A stretch of 9,610 nucleotides of DNA. Origin: Sulfurovum sp. (GTDB lineage Bacteria > Campylobacterota > Campylobacteria > Campylobacterales > Sulfurovaceae). The translations under genes and the position numbers were made by a program. How positions within the stretch are numbered: position 1 is the stretch's first letter; the number at the start of each line of letters is the position of its first letter. Below are positions 1 to 7,137 of this stretch, piece by piece. The DNA lies in the NCBI GenBank assembly GCA_020719895.1, contig DYPM01000070.1:1-9610 (forward strand), given 5' to 3'. The notes beneath the pieces are model-generated. The model was not told the DNA's origin. It saw only the letters and a program-made list of their open reading frames with translations, and searched no databases.

Positions 1-2048
1 ATACTGACTATTTGGGTTATGACGATGGATATCGAGAGATTGATGCGGAAATTTTGGATTTTGTAAAACCAGTAGTTGGAAGCGTCACTCCAAATATTGC
101 ATCAAGCAAATACAATGAGTTGCGTTTTGACTTTGCCAAAAGAGCCACTTCGGGTAGAGAATATAATCTTTACGAGGAAAGTGTTTCTCCAGGAATGAGT
201 TTATCTATAGAGGGTGCTAAAAATATTGATCAAAACGAACACGAATTTACTATTTTTGGAAACTATGGCTACAATCAAGAACACTCCTATGATGAAGAAC
301 AATTCAAAAAAGTAGGTTTGGATTACAATGGTAATATTAATGAAGTTAAAGAATATGGTGTAAATACAAGGCTTAGTTCATCTTATGGTCATGGCGGAAT
401 AGTGAATATAGGATATAGCTATGTGGATATTTTGAAGTTAAAATATACCAAACTTTATACTCGTGACTCTGAAAAAAGAACCAAAACCAAAGATGGAATA
501 TTGGGATCTAATGAAGATGATTTGACTTATTATCAATTGGAGTGGGAAGAGAGAACTCTTAGTGCTGATCAGTTTGCTGGTGAGTTTGATTATGAATTTA
601 TGGACAGTAATGCTAATTTTCAATTTGGAATTGAAGATGCGAGTGCGAATCTATATCAGCCCAATAATATACAATATCAATACGAGCATGCAATTTACAA
701 TAAAGATGTATTTTTTAAGCCTGAGCTTTTTACGGAAGTGATGCTTAAAGCAGACGATACTGTAAGTGCATTCTATTTGCGTAACTCATTTGATTTTTTA
801 AATATTGTAGATGATAAAGATACGTTAGAAATTGGTATCACGCAAAGCAATAAAGATAGAGAATCAAGAAAACAGACATTTGGATTGCAAGCAAAACTTG
901 AAGAACTTGCAGGGGATATGGATACGATTTTAGAAGAGACTTTATATAATTTACAAAGTACCGATACTCAAGTATGGTCATTTGGTAACTATTCTCCTCC
1001 TGAAGATTTGTTTGATGCAAATGTGAAAGAGACAGATATATATGGAATTATTTCTTTGCATCCCGCAAGTGATTTGGATATTGTATTTGGTGCAAGAATG
1101 GTTGATCTTGAACAAAAAATAAATAACTACTCAAAAGATTCAGAAAATATCATTGTTTCTGAACGTTCAAAAATTATTCAAAAATCAAAACTTTTAATTG
1201 TTGATGATATTTTTAGTTCATTAGATATCAAATATCTTTACGATGAAAACAATCACTATGATTTAGCATTTTCGCAGACTTTTATTTTACCTGACCTGAG
1301 AGAAACAACAGAGGGTTACTATTTGCATCCTATAGAAATTGCAAAAGTACAAGGTAATCCTGATTTGGTGAATACGACTATATCAAGCATAGACCTTAAA
1401 TATTCTCACTATATAAGCAGTGATGAAAATATAAAGTTGGGATTATTTTTTAAGAGGCTAAAAAATCCGATAGAAGATACGATTGAGCCAACTAGTTCTC
1501 CATTACCCCTCTACAGCTTTGCGAATGCAAAAGAAGCATTAATGTATGGATTGGAAGTTGATGGCAGAAAAGGAATGGGATTTATTTCAAGCTTTTTACA
1601 AAATGTTTATTTGTCGGGTAACTTCTCTTATACAGACTCAAACGTAACTCTTTACTCTTATGAGGCTTATAAATACACCACCGATAATCGACAATTACAA
1701 GGATTGTCCCAAACTGTTTTAAACCTTGCTTTGGCTTATGAATTATCAAATCGTTCGTTGAGTCTTTCGTACAACAAGATGGGAGAAAGGATTCGTAAGG
1801 TTGGTTTGATTCAAAATCCACTTTCTTCAGATAAAACATTAGTCATAAAAAACCCCGATAGTATAGAAGTGCCACCTGAAGTATTGGATTTGGTGTGGAT
1901 TGAAAAATATGGATATGGACTTTCAAGTAAAATAAAACTTGGAAATATTTTGGATGATACGACAATTTGGAGACAAGGCGATAGCATTGTAAATGAGTTT
2001 AAAACAGGGCGAACCTACAGCTTCTCCGTATCATACAAGTATGATTAA
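1..2048 (+). CDS. TonB-dependent outer-membrane receptor, C-terminal beta-barrel (5' partial)
   Basis: Outer-membrane barrel that takes up a ligand using TonB energy; the ligand cannot be read from this part. The frame is open from base 3 to the TAA at 2046, about 680 codons. The signal peptide and plug domain lie upstream, so the TTG at 12 is internal. What is seen: alternating aromatic/polar beta-strands throughout; an EWEERTLSADQF barrel segment; the family block resembling RPDFRE...Y.DP...GNPDL (here LPDLRETTEGYYLHP then GNPDLVNTTI, ~bases 1290-1380); a following FFKRLKNPIED strand; a YGLEVDGR strand; and a C-terminal LGNILDD...GRTYSFSVSYKYD. This last part is the usual final strand and BAM signal, although it ends in D rather than F. 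It stops 49 bases before the regulator gene, so the two may be functionally linked. Family assignment is firm; substrate is unknown. Confidence 0.88.
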   Translation, partial: TDYLGYDDGYREIDAEILDFVKPVVGSVTPNIASSKYNELRFDFAKRATSGREYNLYEESVSPGMSLSIEGAKNIDQNEHEFTIFGNYGYNQEHSYDEEQFKKVGLDYNGNINEVKEYGVNTRLSSSYGHGGIVNIGYSYVDILKLKYTKLYTRDSEKRTKTKDGILGSNEDDLTYYQLEWEERTLSADQFAGEFDYEFMDSNANFQFGIEDASANLYQPNNIQYQYEHAIYNKDVFFKPELFTEVMLKADDTVSAFYLRNSFDFLNIVDDKDTLEIGITQSNKDRESRKQTFGLQAKLEELAGDMDTILEETLYNLQSTDTQVWSFGNYSPPEDLFDANVKETDIYGIISLHPASDLDIVFGARMVDLEQKINNYSKDSENIIVSERSKIIQKSKLLIVDDIFSSLDIKYLYDENNHYDLAFSQTFILPDLRETTEGYYLHPIEIAKVQGNPDLVNTTISSIDLKYSHYISSDENIKLGLFFKRLKNPIEDTIEPTSSPLPLYSFANAKEALMYGLEVDGRKGMGFISSFLQNVYLSGNFSYTDSNVTLYSYEAYKYTTDNRQLQGLSQTVLNLALAYELSNRSLSLSYNKMGERIRKVGLIQNPLSSDKTLVIKNPDSIEVPPEVLDLVWIEKYGYGLSSKIKLGNILDDTTIWRQGDSIVNEFKTGRTYSFSVSYKYD

Positions 2049-2097
2049 ATAAAAAATCTCATATGATGTGCCATGAAATCAAAAGCAAGGTTTCAGC

Positions 2098-2778
2098 GTG
2101 GAACATGAAATAGAAATAGTAGTCATCGAAGATGAAGAGGATATTTTGGAGTTGGTGGAGTATCATCTCTTGAGAGAGGGATATCACGTGACAGGTTTTC
2201 TTTCTACAGAAAATGTGATACGTTTTTTGGAAGAGGAGACGCCACAGCTTATGGTGGTGGACAGAAATCTTCCTGGAGTAGAAGGGAGTGATTTTGTCGA
2301 AAAAATACGTGAAGCAGGACATGATATTCCCGTGATTTTTTTGAGTGCAAAAAATAGTGAAGATGATCTTGAGAGAGGCTTTGGTGTAGGCGGAGATGAT
2401 TATATAAGCAAGCCCTTTAATCCCAAAGAGTTGGTGCTTCGTATTCAAGCAGTTCTCAAGCGTAGTGGTGTGAGGATCAATGACAAAATTCGTCATCGTG
2501 ATATGCTTTTAGATCTCAAAAAAAGAGAACTCTATATGAATAATAGACGTATTGATTTGACCAATCTTGAGTTTAAACTCCTTTATACTTTTGCAAAGAC
2601 TCCCAATCAAGCAGTTGCTCGTGATTTTTTACGAGATCAGGTCTGGGGTGAAGATAGCGAAACTTTCCACGAAAAAACAATCAATGTTGCTATCAATAGG
2701 TTAAGAAGAAAGATTGATCCAGATGGTACAAAAGAGTATTTTCTTCCTGTGTGGGGCATTGGATATAAATTGGTATGA
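2098..2778 (+). CDS. OmpR/PhoB-family response regulator
   Basis: Two-component transcription regulator of 226 residues, the standard length. Receiver domain ~6-120: acidic pocket E11/D12, phospho-acceptor D55 in LMVVDRNLPG, S83 in the switch position, and K105 in SKPFNP. Winged-helix DNA-binding domain ~130-226: LTNLEFKLL entry, recognition helix around HEKTINVAINRLRRKI (191-206), and wing ending VWGIGYKLV. The start is GTG at 2098, with AAGG at 2087-2090 seven bases upstream; an in-frame TGA at 2074 excludes any earlier start. The partner histidine kinase that normally follows is absent. Instead a 30-codon frame begins inside the stop (ATGA) and leads into the lipid genes. The sequence is PhoB-like, but OmpR-family members cannot be told apart by eye, so phosphate sensing is inferred only from the downstream genes. 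Confidence 0.93.
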   Translation: MEHEIEIVVIEDEEDILELVEYHLLREGYHVTGFLSTENVIRFLEEETPQLMVVDRNLPGVEGSDFVEKIREAGHDIPVIFLSAKNSEDDLERGFGVGGDDYISKPFNPKELVLRIQAVLKRSGVRINDKIRHRDMLLDLKKRELYMNNRRIDLTNLEFKLLYTFAKTPNQAVARDFLRDQVWGEDSETFHEKTINVAINRLRRKIDPDGTKEYFLPVWGIGYKLV

Positions 2779-2867
2779 TGAAGAAAAGAGTTCGTTTTAG
2801 CATTGGAAACAAAAATGTTACTTTTTTTATGAGACTCTTTGGTTACAATATTGCTTATGAAGTATAA
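2775..2867 (+). CDS. 30-residue small ORF bridging regulator and phosphoesterase (possible kinase remnant)
   Basis: The ATG at 2775 overlaps the regulator stop (ATGA). The frame runs 30 codons to the TAA at 2865, which lies 11 bases inside the phosphoesterase gene. The peptide starts MMKKRVRFSIGNKNV and continues with TFFMRLFGYNIAYEV: basic, then hydrophobic/aromatic. It has no clear ribosome binding site of its own but could be translated by coupling from the regulator. The position is exactly where a sensor kinase gene normally starts, and the basic-then-hydrophobic character would suit a kinase N-terminus. It may therefore be the stub of a deleted kinase, a coupling device that carries ribosomes to the weakly signalled next start, or chance. 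No homology is recognised. Confidence 0.35.
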   Translation: MMKKRVRFSIGNKNVTFFMRLFGYNIAYEV

Positions 2868-3609
2868 ATCTATTTTTGTCTCAGACATTCACCTTGGCAC
2901 GAAGTTTTCTCAAGCAGAAGCATTTTTGGAGTTTATGCGCGATAACACCTCCGAAAATCTTTATTTAATTGGAGATATTATTGATGGTTGGTCGCTCAAA
3001 CGTCGTATGCGATGGAATCAATCTCATTCTGATGTAGTTCAAAAGGTGCTAAGAAAGGCACGCAAAGGCACCAATGTCTACTATATAGTCGGAAACCATG
3101 ATGAGTTTGTTCGTCCATTTTTACCTTTGATGATGGGGGATAATCTTGAAATTTCCAACAGTGCAGAGTATCGTGGAGTCAACGGCAAACTTTACTATGT
3201 GACACATGGCGATAAATTTGATTCCATTACGATGAGCAAAAAATGGTTGGCAGTATTGGGAGATTATGGATATTCATTTTTACTCAATATGAATTTTTTT
3301 GTCAATATCATACGCCGTTTGCTTGGGATTCACCGCTATTGGTCGCTTTCGCGTTATGTCAAAGAGAATGTCAAGAAGTCGGTCAATTTTATCACCGATT
3401 TTGAGAATATTTTGGCACAACACGCCAAACGCAAAGGGTACGATGGTGTGATTTGCGGTCATATTCATAAGGCAGAGATGCGTTTCATTGATGGGATTGA
3501 GTATAAAAATACAGGAGATTGGGTGGAGTCTTGTACGGCGTTGGTGGAGACTTTTGAGGGAGAGTGGAAGATAATTTATTGGTTTGGCGAAGATGATTTT
3601 AGAGGTTAA
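2857..3609 (+). CDS. plcP: PlcP-type calcineurin-like phosphoesterase (phospholipase C; LpxH-related)
   Basis: Metallophosphoesterase of 250 residues in the family of UDP-2,3-diacylglucosamine hydrolases (COG2908). Metal-binding motifs: SDIHLG (D10, H12), GDIIDGW (D40, D43), GNHDE (N80, H81), THGD (H117) and GHIH (H202, H204). Between and after these it carries segments I recall as typical of Sinorhizobium PlcP rather than LpxH: an SLKR/W.Q.H.DVVQK.LRKARKG stretch (46-71) and NTGDWVESCTALVE near the C-terminus. PlcP removes the phospho-headgroup of membrane phospholipids, giving diacylglycerol, when phosphate is scarce. The next gene is a GT4 glycosyltransferase, as in the known plcP-agt pair. 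I chose ATG 2857 because it puts the first motif at the usual distance from the N-terminus; TTG 2839 is an alternative. No clear ribosome binding site is visible, so coupling from the overlapping small ORF is likely. A true LpxH role is the main alternative. Confidence 0.82.
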   Translation: MKYKSIFVSDIHLGTKFSQAEAFLEFMRDNTSENLYLIGDIIDGWSLKRRMRWNQSHSDVVQKVLRKARKGTNVYYIVGNHDEFVRPFLPLMMGDNLEISNSAEYRGVNGKLYYVTHGDKFDSITMSKKWLAVLGDYGYSFLLNMNFFVNIIRRLLGIHRYWSLSRYVKENVKKSVNFITDFENILAQHAKRKGYDGVICGHIHKAEMRFIDGIEYKNTGDWVESCTALVETFEGEWKIIYWFGEDDFRG

Positions 3610-4738
3610 AGTCATACTTTTTACAGACACTTTTTGTGATATCAATGGAGTATCGCGGTTTATTCAAGATATTAGTCTATTGGCAAATGAACGCAAGTTG
3701 GCGTTTTATGTGATCACCTCTACACTCAAATCGTGTCCAGACCTCCCAAATGTTTACAATATCAAACCAAAATTTAGAATGCAAATGCCTTTTTATCCTG
3801 AGATTGATATGGTTTATCCTGCCTCTAAAGAGATAGAGAAGATAGTTGATATGATAGAGCCAAACGTGATACATATCTCTACTCCCGGAATGGTAGGATG
3901 GATAGGAAGAAAAATCGCCAAAAAAAGAAATATTTCTATGATTGGTACTTATCATACTGATTTTCCTGCGTTTGCATACAAAAATATACCTTTTGGTATT
4001 GTACGAATGATTAGCAATAAGGTGATGGAGTGCTTTTATCGTGATTTTGCAAAAATATTTGTACGAAGTGATGCTTATAAAGAGATCGTTCATCGCGATG
4101 TAAAATTTGACAAAGCATTGATTCATACACTCAAAGCAGGAATTGATACCCAAAAGTTTAATCGCACTTATCGAGATATGACGATTTGGGAAGAGTATGG
4201 CATACCTCAAGATGCAATTAAAGCATTATATGTAGGACGACTCACTAAAGAAAAAAACTTTCCACAGCTTGTGGAGCAGTGGAAAGCCTATTACGAAAAA
4301 AGTAAAAACAAAAATATCTATCTCATAGCCGTTGGCGGTGAACTTCCAAACACACTCAATCAAACCCATCATATTTACGCTTTGGGAATCAAACGAGGCG
4401 TAGAACTTTCCAAAATCTATGCAAGTTCGGATCTTTTTTTGTTTCCTTCTACGACAGATACTTTGGGGCAAGTTGTGATGGAGGCGATGTCGTCGGGATT
4501 GCCTGTGGTTGTGAGCCATTTAGGAGGACCAAAAACAGTCGTCGAAGAGGCAAAAGGAAGTGGTTTTGCGATTGATATTGCCGATAATAAAATGTGGCTT
4601 GAAGCGATAGAGAGATTGATTTGCGACGAGGTGTTGAGAAAATCAATGGGAGAGATTGGAAGTGCGTTTATTGCTCAAAAAGGAATTGCACAGAGTTTTG
4701 ATGCTTTTTGGCAAGTGCATATTGAGAGTGTAATTTGA
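3593..4738 (+). CDS. agt: GT4-family glycosyltransferase, Agt-like (diacylglycerol glycosyltransferase)
   Basis: GT-B fold retaining glycosyltransferase, 381 residues from ATG 3593. N-terminal acceptor domain: VILFTDTFCDINGVSR (7-22), the glycine-containing loop of the GT4 family, and GTYHTDFPAF (118-127). C-terminal nucleotide-sugar domain: YVGRLTKEKN (213-222, R216/K221) and FPSTTDTLGQ...EAMSSGLPVVVS (284-308), where D289 and E297 form the Asp variant of the E-x7-E motif seen in lipid and mannose GT4 enzymes such as SqdX and PimB. The start overlaps the phosphoesterase gene by 17 bases; TTG 3584 is an alternative start. The inferred job is to transfer a hexose or hexuronate from a UDP-sugar to the diacylglycerol made by the neighbouring PlcP, giving a glycolipid at the inner membrane. 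The family is sure, the acceptor is inferred from the pairing, and the sugar is unknown. Confidence 0.8.
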   Translation: MILEVKVILFTDTFCDINGVSRFIQDISLLANERKLAFYVITSTLKSCPDLPNVYNIKPKFRMQMPFYPEIDMVYPASKEIEKIVDMIEPNVIHISTPGMVGWIGRKIAKKRNISMIGTYHTDFPAFAYKNIPFGIVRMISNKVMECFYRDFAKIFVRSDAYKEIVHRDVKFDKALIHTLKAGIDTQKFNRTYRDMTIWEEYGIPQDAIKALYVGRLTKEKNFPQLVEQWKAYYEKSKNKNIYLIAVGGELPNTLNQTHHIYALGIKRGVELSKIYASSDLFLFPSTTDTLGQVVMEAMSSGLPVVVSHLGGPKTVVEEAKGSGFAIDIADNKMWLEAIERLICDEVLRKSMGEIGSAFIAQKGIAQSFDAFWQVHIESVI

Positions 4739-4758
4739 TATTTTATCAGGAGTCAAAA

Positions 4759-4806
4759 ATGAAAAAAAGAAATTCAAAAAAGAGGGAAGTTTTATGTTGC
4801 ATTTGA
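4759..4806 (+). CDS. 15-residue leader ORF before olsF
   Basis: A consensus-like AGGAG at 4748-4752 sits seven bases before ATG 4759. It opens a 15-codon frame (MKKRNSKKREVLCCI) that stops at 4804, inside the olsF start region and in a different frame. The peptide is very basic and ends in two cysteines. This ribosome binding site is much better than the one before the phosphoesterase gene, so ribosomes very probably load here. It could be a leader peptide feeding olsF by stop-start coupling, a regulatory uORF, or a remnant of an older gene start. Nothing in the peptide shows a run of one regulatory amino acid, and no attenuator hairpin is evident. Confidence 0.3.
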   Translation: MKKRNSKKREVLCCI

Positions 4807-6506
4807 GTGTAGAGAGTTATATATTGCACTACTATCCAAAAATAGAACGCTATCCTGCTTTTATCAAACGACTACTGTTTTCGAGTATGCACTATTTTCT
4901 TCACGAAGAGGAGATCAATCACTTTTTAGATGAAAATATTCATAAAGATACGTTTAGTTTTATCGAGAATATCATCGACTATTTTGATATCAAAATAGCA
5001 CTCAAAAAAGATGAATTGGGACACATTCCTGCGTATGGACGCGTGGTCATTATCGCTAATCATCCATTGGGGGCATTAGATGCGATGGCATTAATGCACT
5101 TACTCAAAGATGTACGCAAAGATTTCAAAATCGTTGCAAATGCATTTTTGTTGGAGTTTGCACCACTTGAAGAGGTGTTGATACCAATAGGTCAAGGCGG
5201 AGTCAATCGTCACACCTTCAAAGCAATCTACGATGCGTTAGATGAAGAGAAGATGGTGATTATCTTTCCCGCTAGCGAAGTGAGTCGTGTCAGTGCAAAT
5301 GCTCTCAAAAACAACCGATGGAAAAGTGCATTTCTCAAAATAGCTTCCAAAACAAAATCCCCGATTCTTCCTATCTATATTCGAGCTAAAAACTCTAAAA
5401 TCTTCTATCTTTTTTCGATGCTTAATAGATCATTGGCGACTGCCATACTTCCTTATGAGATGTTTAAAGCCAAAGGCAAAACCATACAGTTTACGATAGG
5501 AAAAACCATACCGTTTGACTCTTATAATTTTCCTCTTCCTGCGTCAGAGAAGTTAAAATTGATGCGTAAACACTTTTATCGTATCTCTAAAAAGAAAAAA
5601 GAGGTGTTCAAAACAGAAAATCCCATCTCAAGACCCGAGCAAGCAGCCGAAATCAAAAGTGCACTTAAAAAGCAAGGTACGCTTTTGGGTGAGACTTTTG
5701 ATGGCAAAAAAATTATTCTTTATAGTTCTACACAAGAGAGTAGCGTCATCAAAGAGATTGGAAGATTGCGTGAGATTAGTTTTCGATTTGTAGGTGAGGG
5801 GAGTGGGCTAAAACGAGATATTGACCGCTTTGACTTCTACTATCACCATTTGATTATTTGGGATGAAGAGGCGTTGGAGATTGCTGGGGCGTATCGTTTG
5901 GGAGTGAGTAGTGAGATTGTGGAGAAGTTTGGCGTTGAAGGACTCTATACCTCTTCACTGTTTGCTTATCATCAAGGATTTTCGCCACAACTTAGTGCTG
6001 GTGTAGAGCTTGGGCGTAGTTTTGTACAACCCAAATATTGGAATTCACGTGCACTTGATTATCTTTGGCAAGGATTGGGTGCGTTTGTTAAAAATCGTCC
6101 AGAGATTCGTTATCTTTTTGGTGCAGTAAGTATCAGCGATAGTTTCAATGATAAAGCAAAAGCGTTGATGATCTACTTTTTTGGACACTACTTTCATACC
6201 GATGAAGCGTGGGTGACTCACAAAAACCCTTACCGTATGACAAGCGATCTTCAAAGCTATTGCGAAACACTTTTTTTGGGCAATGACTACAAAACCAATC
6301 AACGACTTCTCAAAGATGAGTTGGGATATATGAGCTATACGATTCCTACACTCTACAAACAATACTCTGAAGTGTGCGAAGATGGAGGTGTGAAGTTTTT
6401 GGATTTTGGGTTTGATGCCTCTTTTAATAACTGTATTGATGGATTTATCGTGGTTGATTTGCATATGCTCAAGGAGAGCAAACGTAAACGTTATATGGGC
6501 GAGTAG
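4794..6506 (+). CDS. olsF: Bifunctional ornithine-lipid synthase OlsF-like (PlsC-type acyltransferase + GNAT/OlsB domain)
   Basis: Fused acyltransferase of 570 residues. The N-terminal part (~80-270) is a PlsC/OlsA-like O-acyltransferase: ANHPLGALD (H90, D96) as the catalytic block, a GQGGVNR segment (133-139), and FPASEVSR (158-165) in the FPEG position; the relatives I recall have FPAGEVSR. The C-terminal part (~320-490) is an OlsB-like GNAT domain: REISFR, DRFDFYYHHL, AGAYRLG, GVELGRSFV (403-411) and a DYLWQGLGAFV helix. This order (OlsA-like then OlsB-like) matches OlsF of Serratia and Flavobacterium. In OlsF the C-terminal domain N-acylates ornithine with a 3-hydroxyacyl group and the N-terminal domain adds the second acyl chain, giving phosphorus-free ornithine lipid. 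The start is ATG 4794, with GAGGGAAG upstream (4782-4789). It lies 55 bases after the glycosyltransferase. Annotation pipelines may call it 'hemolysin' or 'GNAT acyltransferase'. Acceptor amino acids other than ornithine are possible. Confidence 0.82.
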   Translation: MLHLSVESYILHYYPKIERYPAFIKRLLFSSMHYFLHEEEINHFLDENIHKDTFSFIENIIDYFDIKIALKKDELGHIPAYGRVVIIANHPLGALDAMALMHLLKDVRKDFKIVANAFLLEFAPLEEVLIPIGQGGVNRHTFKAIYDALDEEKMVIIFPASEVSRVSANALKNNRWKSAFLKIASKTKSPILPIYIRAKNSKIFYLFSMLNRSLATAILPYEMFKAKGKTIQFTIGKTIPFDSYNFPLPASEKLKLMRKHFYRISKKKKEVFKTENPISRPEQAAEIKSALKKQGTLLGETFDGKKIILYSSTQESSVIKEIGRLREISFRFVGEGSGLKRDIDRFDFYYHHLIIWDEEALEIAGAYRLGVSSEIVEKFGVEGLYTSSLFAYHQGFSPQLSAGVELGRSFVQPKYWNSRALDYLWQGLGAFVKNRPEIRYLFGAVSISDSFNDKAKALMIYFFGHYFHTDEAWVTHKNPYRMTSDLQSYCETLFLGNDYKTNQRLLKDELGYMSYTIPTLYKQYSEVCEDGGVKFLDFGFDASFNNCIDGFIVVDLHMLKESKRKRYMGE

Positions 6507-6512
6507 AAAATA

Positions 6513-7049
6513 GTGAGACTTTGCGGTATCGATGAAGCAGGACGTGGATCTCTTGCTGGATCTTTGGTAATGGCAGGCGTTGTGTTGCATGAAGCAATCA
6601 ATGGACTCAATGACTCCAAAAAACTCACACAACGCCAACGCGAGAGACTCTTTGAGACTATTATCCAAAAGAGTGATTATTGTATCGTGAAGTTTGAAGC
6701 ATCGCAGATTGATGCGATTGGTCTTTCTGCGTGTCTTGCCAATGGATTGCGGAGAATTCAAAATACACTTTTAGAGTGTCACTATCTTTTTGATGGTAAT
6801 TGTCGTTTTGGTGTTGATGGCATTGAGACAATGGTCAAAGCCGATACTCTTGTCGCTGAAGTTTCTGCTGCAAGTATCATCGCTAAAGTGACACGAGATC
6901 AAGAGATGATCGCATTTTCAAAAAAATATTCCCTTTATGGATTTGAAAAACACAAAGGTTATGGCACTGCAAAACATATCGAAGCGATTATGAAGCACGG
7001 AAGATGCGAGATTCACCGAAAAAGTTTTCGTATCAAAGGAGTTGAGTAG
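6513..7049 (+). CDS. rnhB: Ribonuclease HII
   Basis: Cleaves RNA in RNA-DNA hybrids and starts removal of misincorporated ribonucleotides. The product has 178 residues, at the short end for the family (about 190-210). CGIDEAGRG at the N-terminus carries catalytic D7 and E8, followed by SLAGS in place of the commoner PLAGP. LNDSKKLT (32-39) is conserved. D94 in FDGN and D111 in KADTLVAEVSAASIIAK complete the catalytic acidic set. The C-terminus has the typical YGFEKHKGYGTAKH and IHRKSF. The start is GTG at 6513, six bases after the olsF stop. It is in the same frame as olsF, so only the TAG at 6504 separates them. No strong ribosome binding site is visible, which suggests re-initiation from olsF. 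It is a housekeeping passenger at the operon end; I see no link to lipid metabolism. Confidence 0.95.
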   Translation: MRLCGIDEAGRGSLAGSLVMAGVVLHEAINGLNDSKKLTQRQRERLFETIIQKSDYCIVKFEASQIDAIGLSACLANGLRRIQNTLLECHYLFDGNCRFGVDGIETMVKADTLVAEVSAASIIAKVTRDQEMIAFSKKYSLYGFEKHKGYGTAKHIEAIMKHGRCEIHRKSFRIKGVE

Positions 7050-7060
7050 ATTCGTAATGT

Positions 7061-7102
7061 GTAGCGAGTAGCGATGTGGTAAAAATGTTATCAAAATGTT
7101 AT
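7061..7102. repeat. Phased direct repeats upstream of a possible promoter
   Basis: Two small tandem repeats lie just after rnhB. GTAGCGA occurs twice back to back (7061-7074). Then AAAATGTTAT occurs at 7082-7091 and again at 7093-7102, an 11-base period. A weaker copy of its TGTTAT core (TGTGGT) sits one more 11-base step upstream at 7075-7080. Direct repeats with an 11-base period just before a -35 element are the usual arrangement of OmpR/PhoB-family binding sites, but in AT-rich DNA this could be chance. Confidence 0.4.
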
Positions 7103-7108
7103 TTATTT

Positions 7109-7137
7109 TTGATATTGTTCCAATCAAGAATAATAAT
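7109..7137 (+). promoter_or_regulatory. Possible sigma70-type promoter for the lipoprotein gene
   Basis: TTGATA (7109-7114) and AATAAT (7132-7137) are separated by 17 bases, and each matches the consensus at five of six positions. Transcription would start near 7144, giving a leader of about 135 bases that contains most of the palindrome at 7137-7251. The location fits a new transcription unit after rnhB, and no other promoter in this gap looks better. AT-rich sequence makes chance matches common. Confidence 0.35.

Noticed and set aside
12..14. TTG as the start of the TonB-dependent receptor gene
   Set aside because: The frame stays open to the window edge and the protein would lack signal peptide and plug; the gene is simply cut by the window.
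2073..2108. 11-codon ATG frame overlapping the regulator start
   Set aside because: No ribosome binding site, and too short to distinguish from chance; the GTG at 2098 with AAGG upstream explains the region.
2839..2841. TTG as the start of the phosphoesterase
   Set aside because: ATG 2857 gives the usual short N-terminus before the SDIHLG motif, and there is no ribosome binding site favouring the TTG.
2857..3609. Naming the phosphoesterase lpxH (lipid A pathway)
   Set aside because: The catalytic motifs are shared with LpxH, but the DVVQK.LRKARKG and NTGDWVESCTALVE segments and the adjacent GT4 gene fit PlcP better. It remains the main alternative and needs a tree.
6045..6761. 238-codon minus-strand open frame across the olsF/rnhB junction
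   Set aside because: It is antisense to two well-supported genes, shows no recognisable motif, and looks like a codon-use shadow. Other minus-strand frames were dismissed for the same reason.
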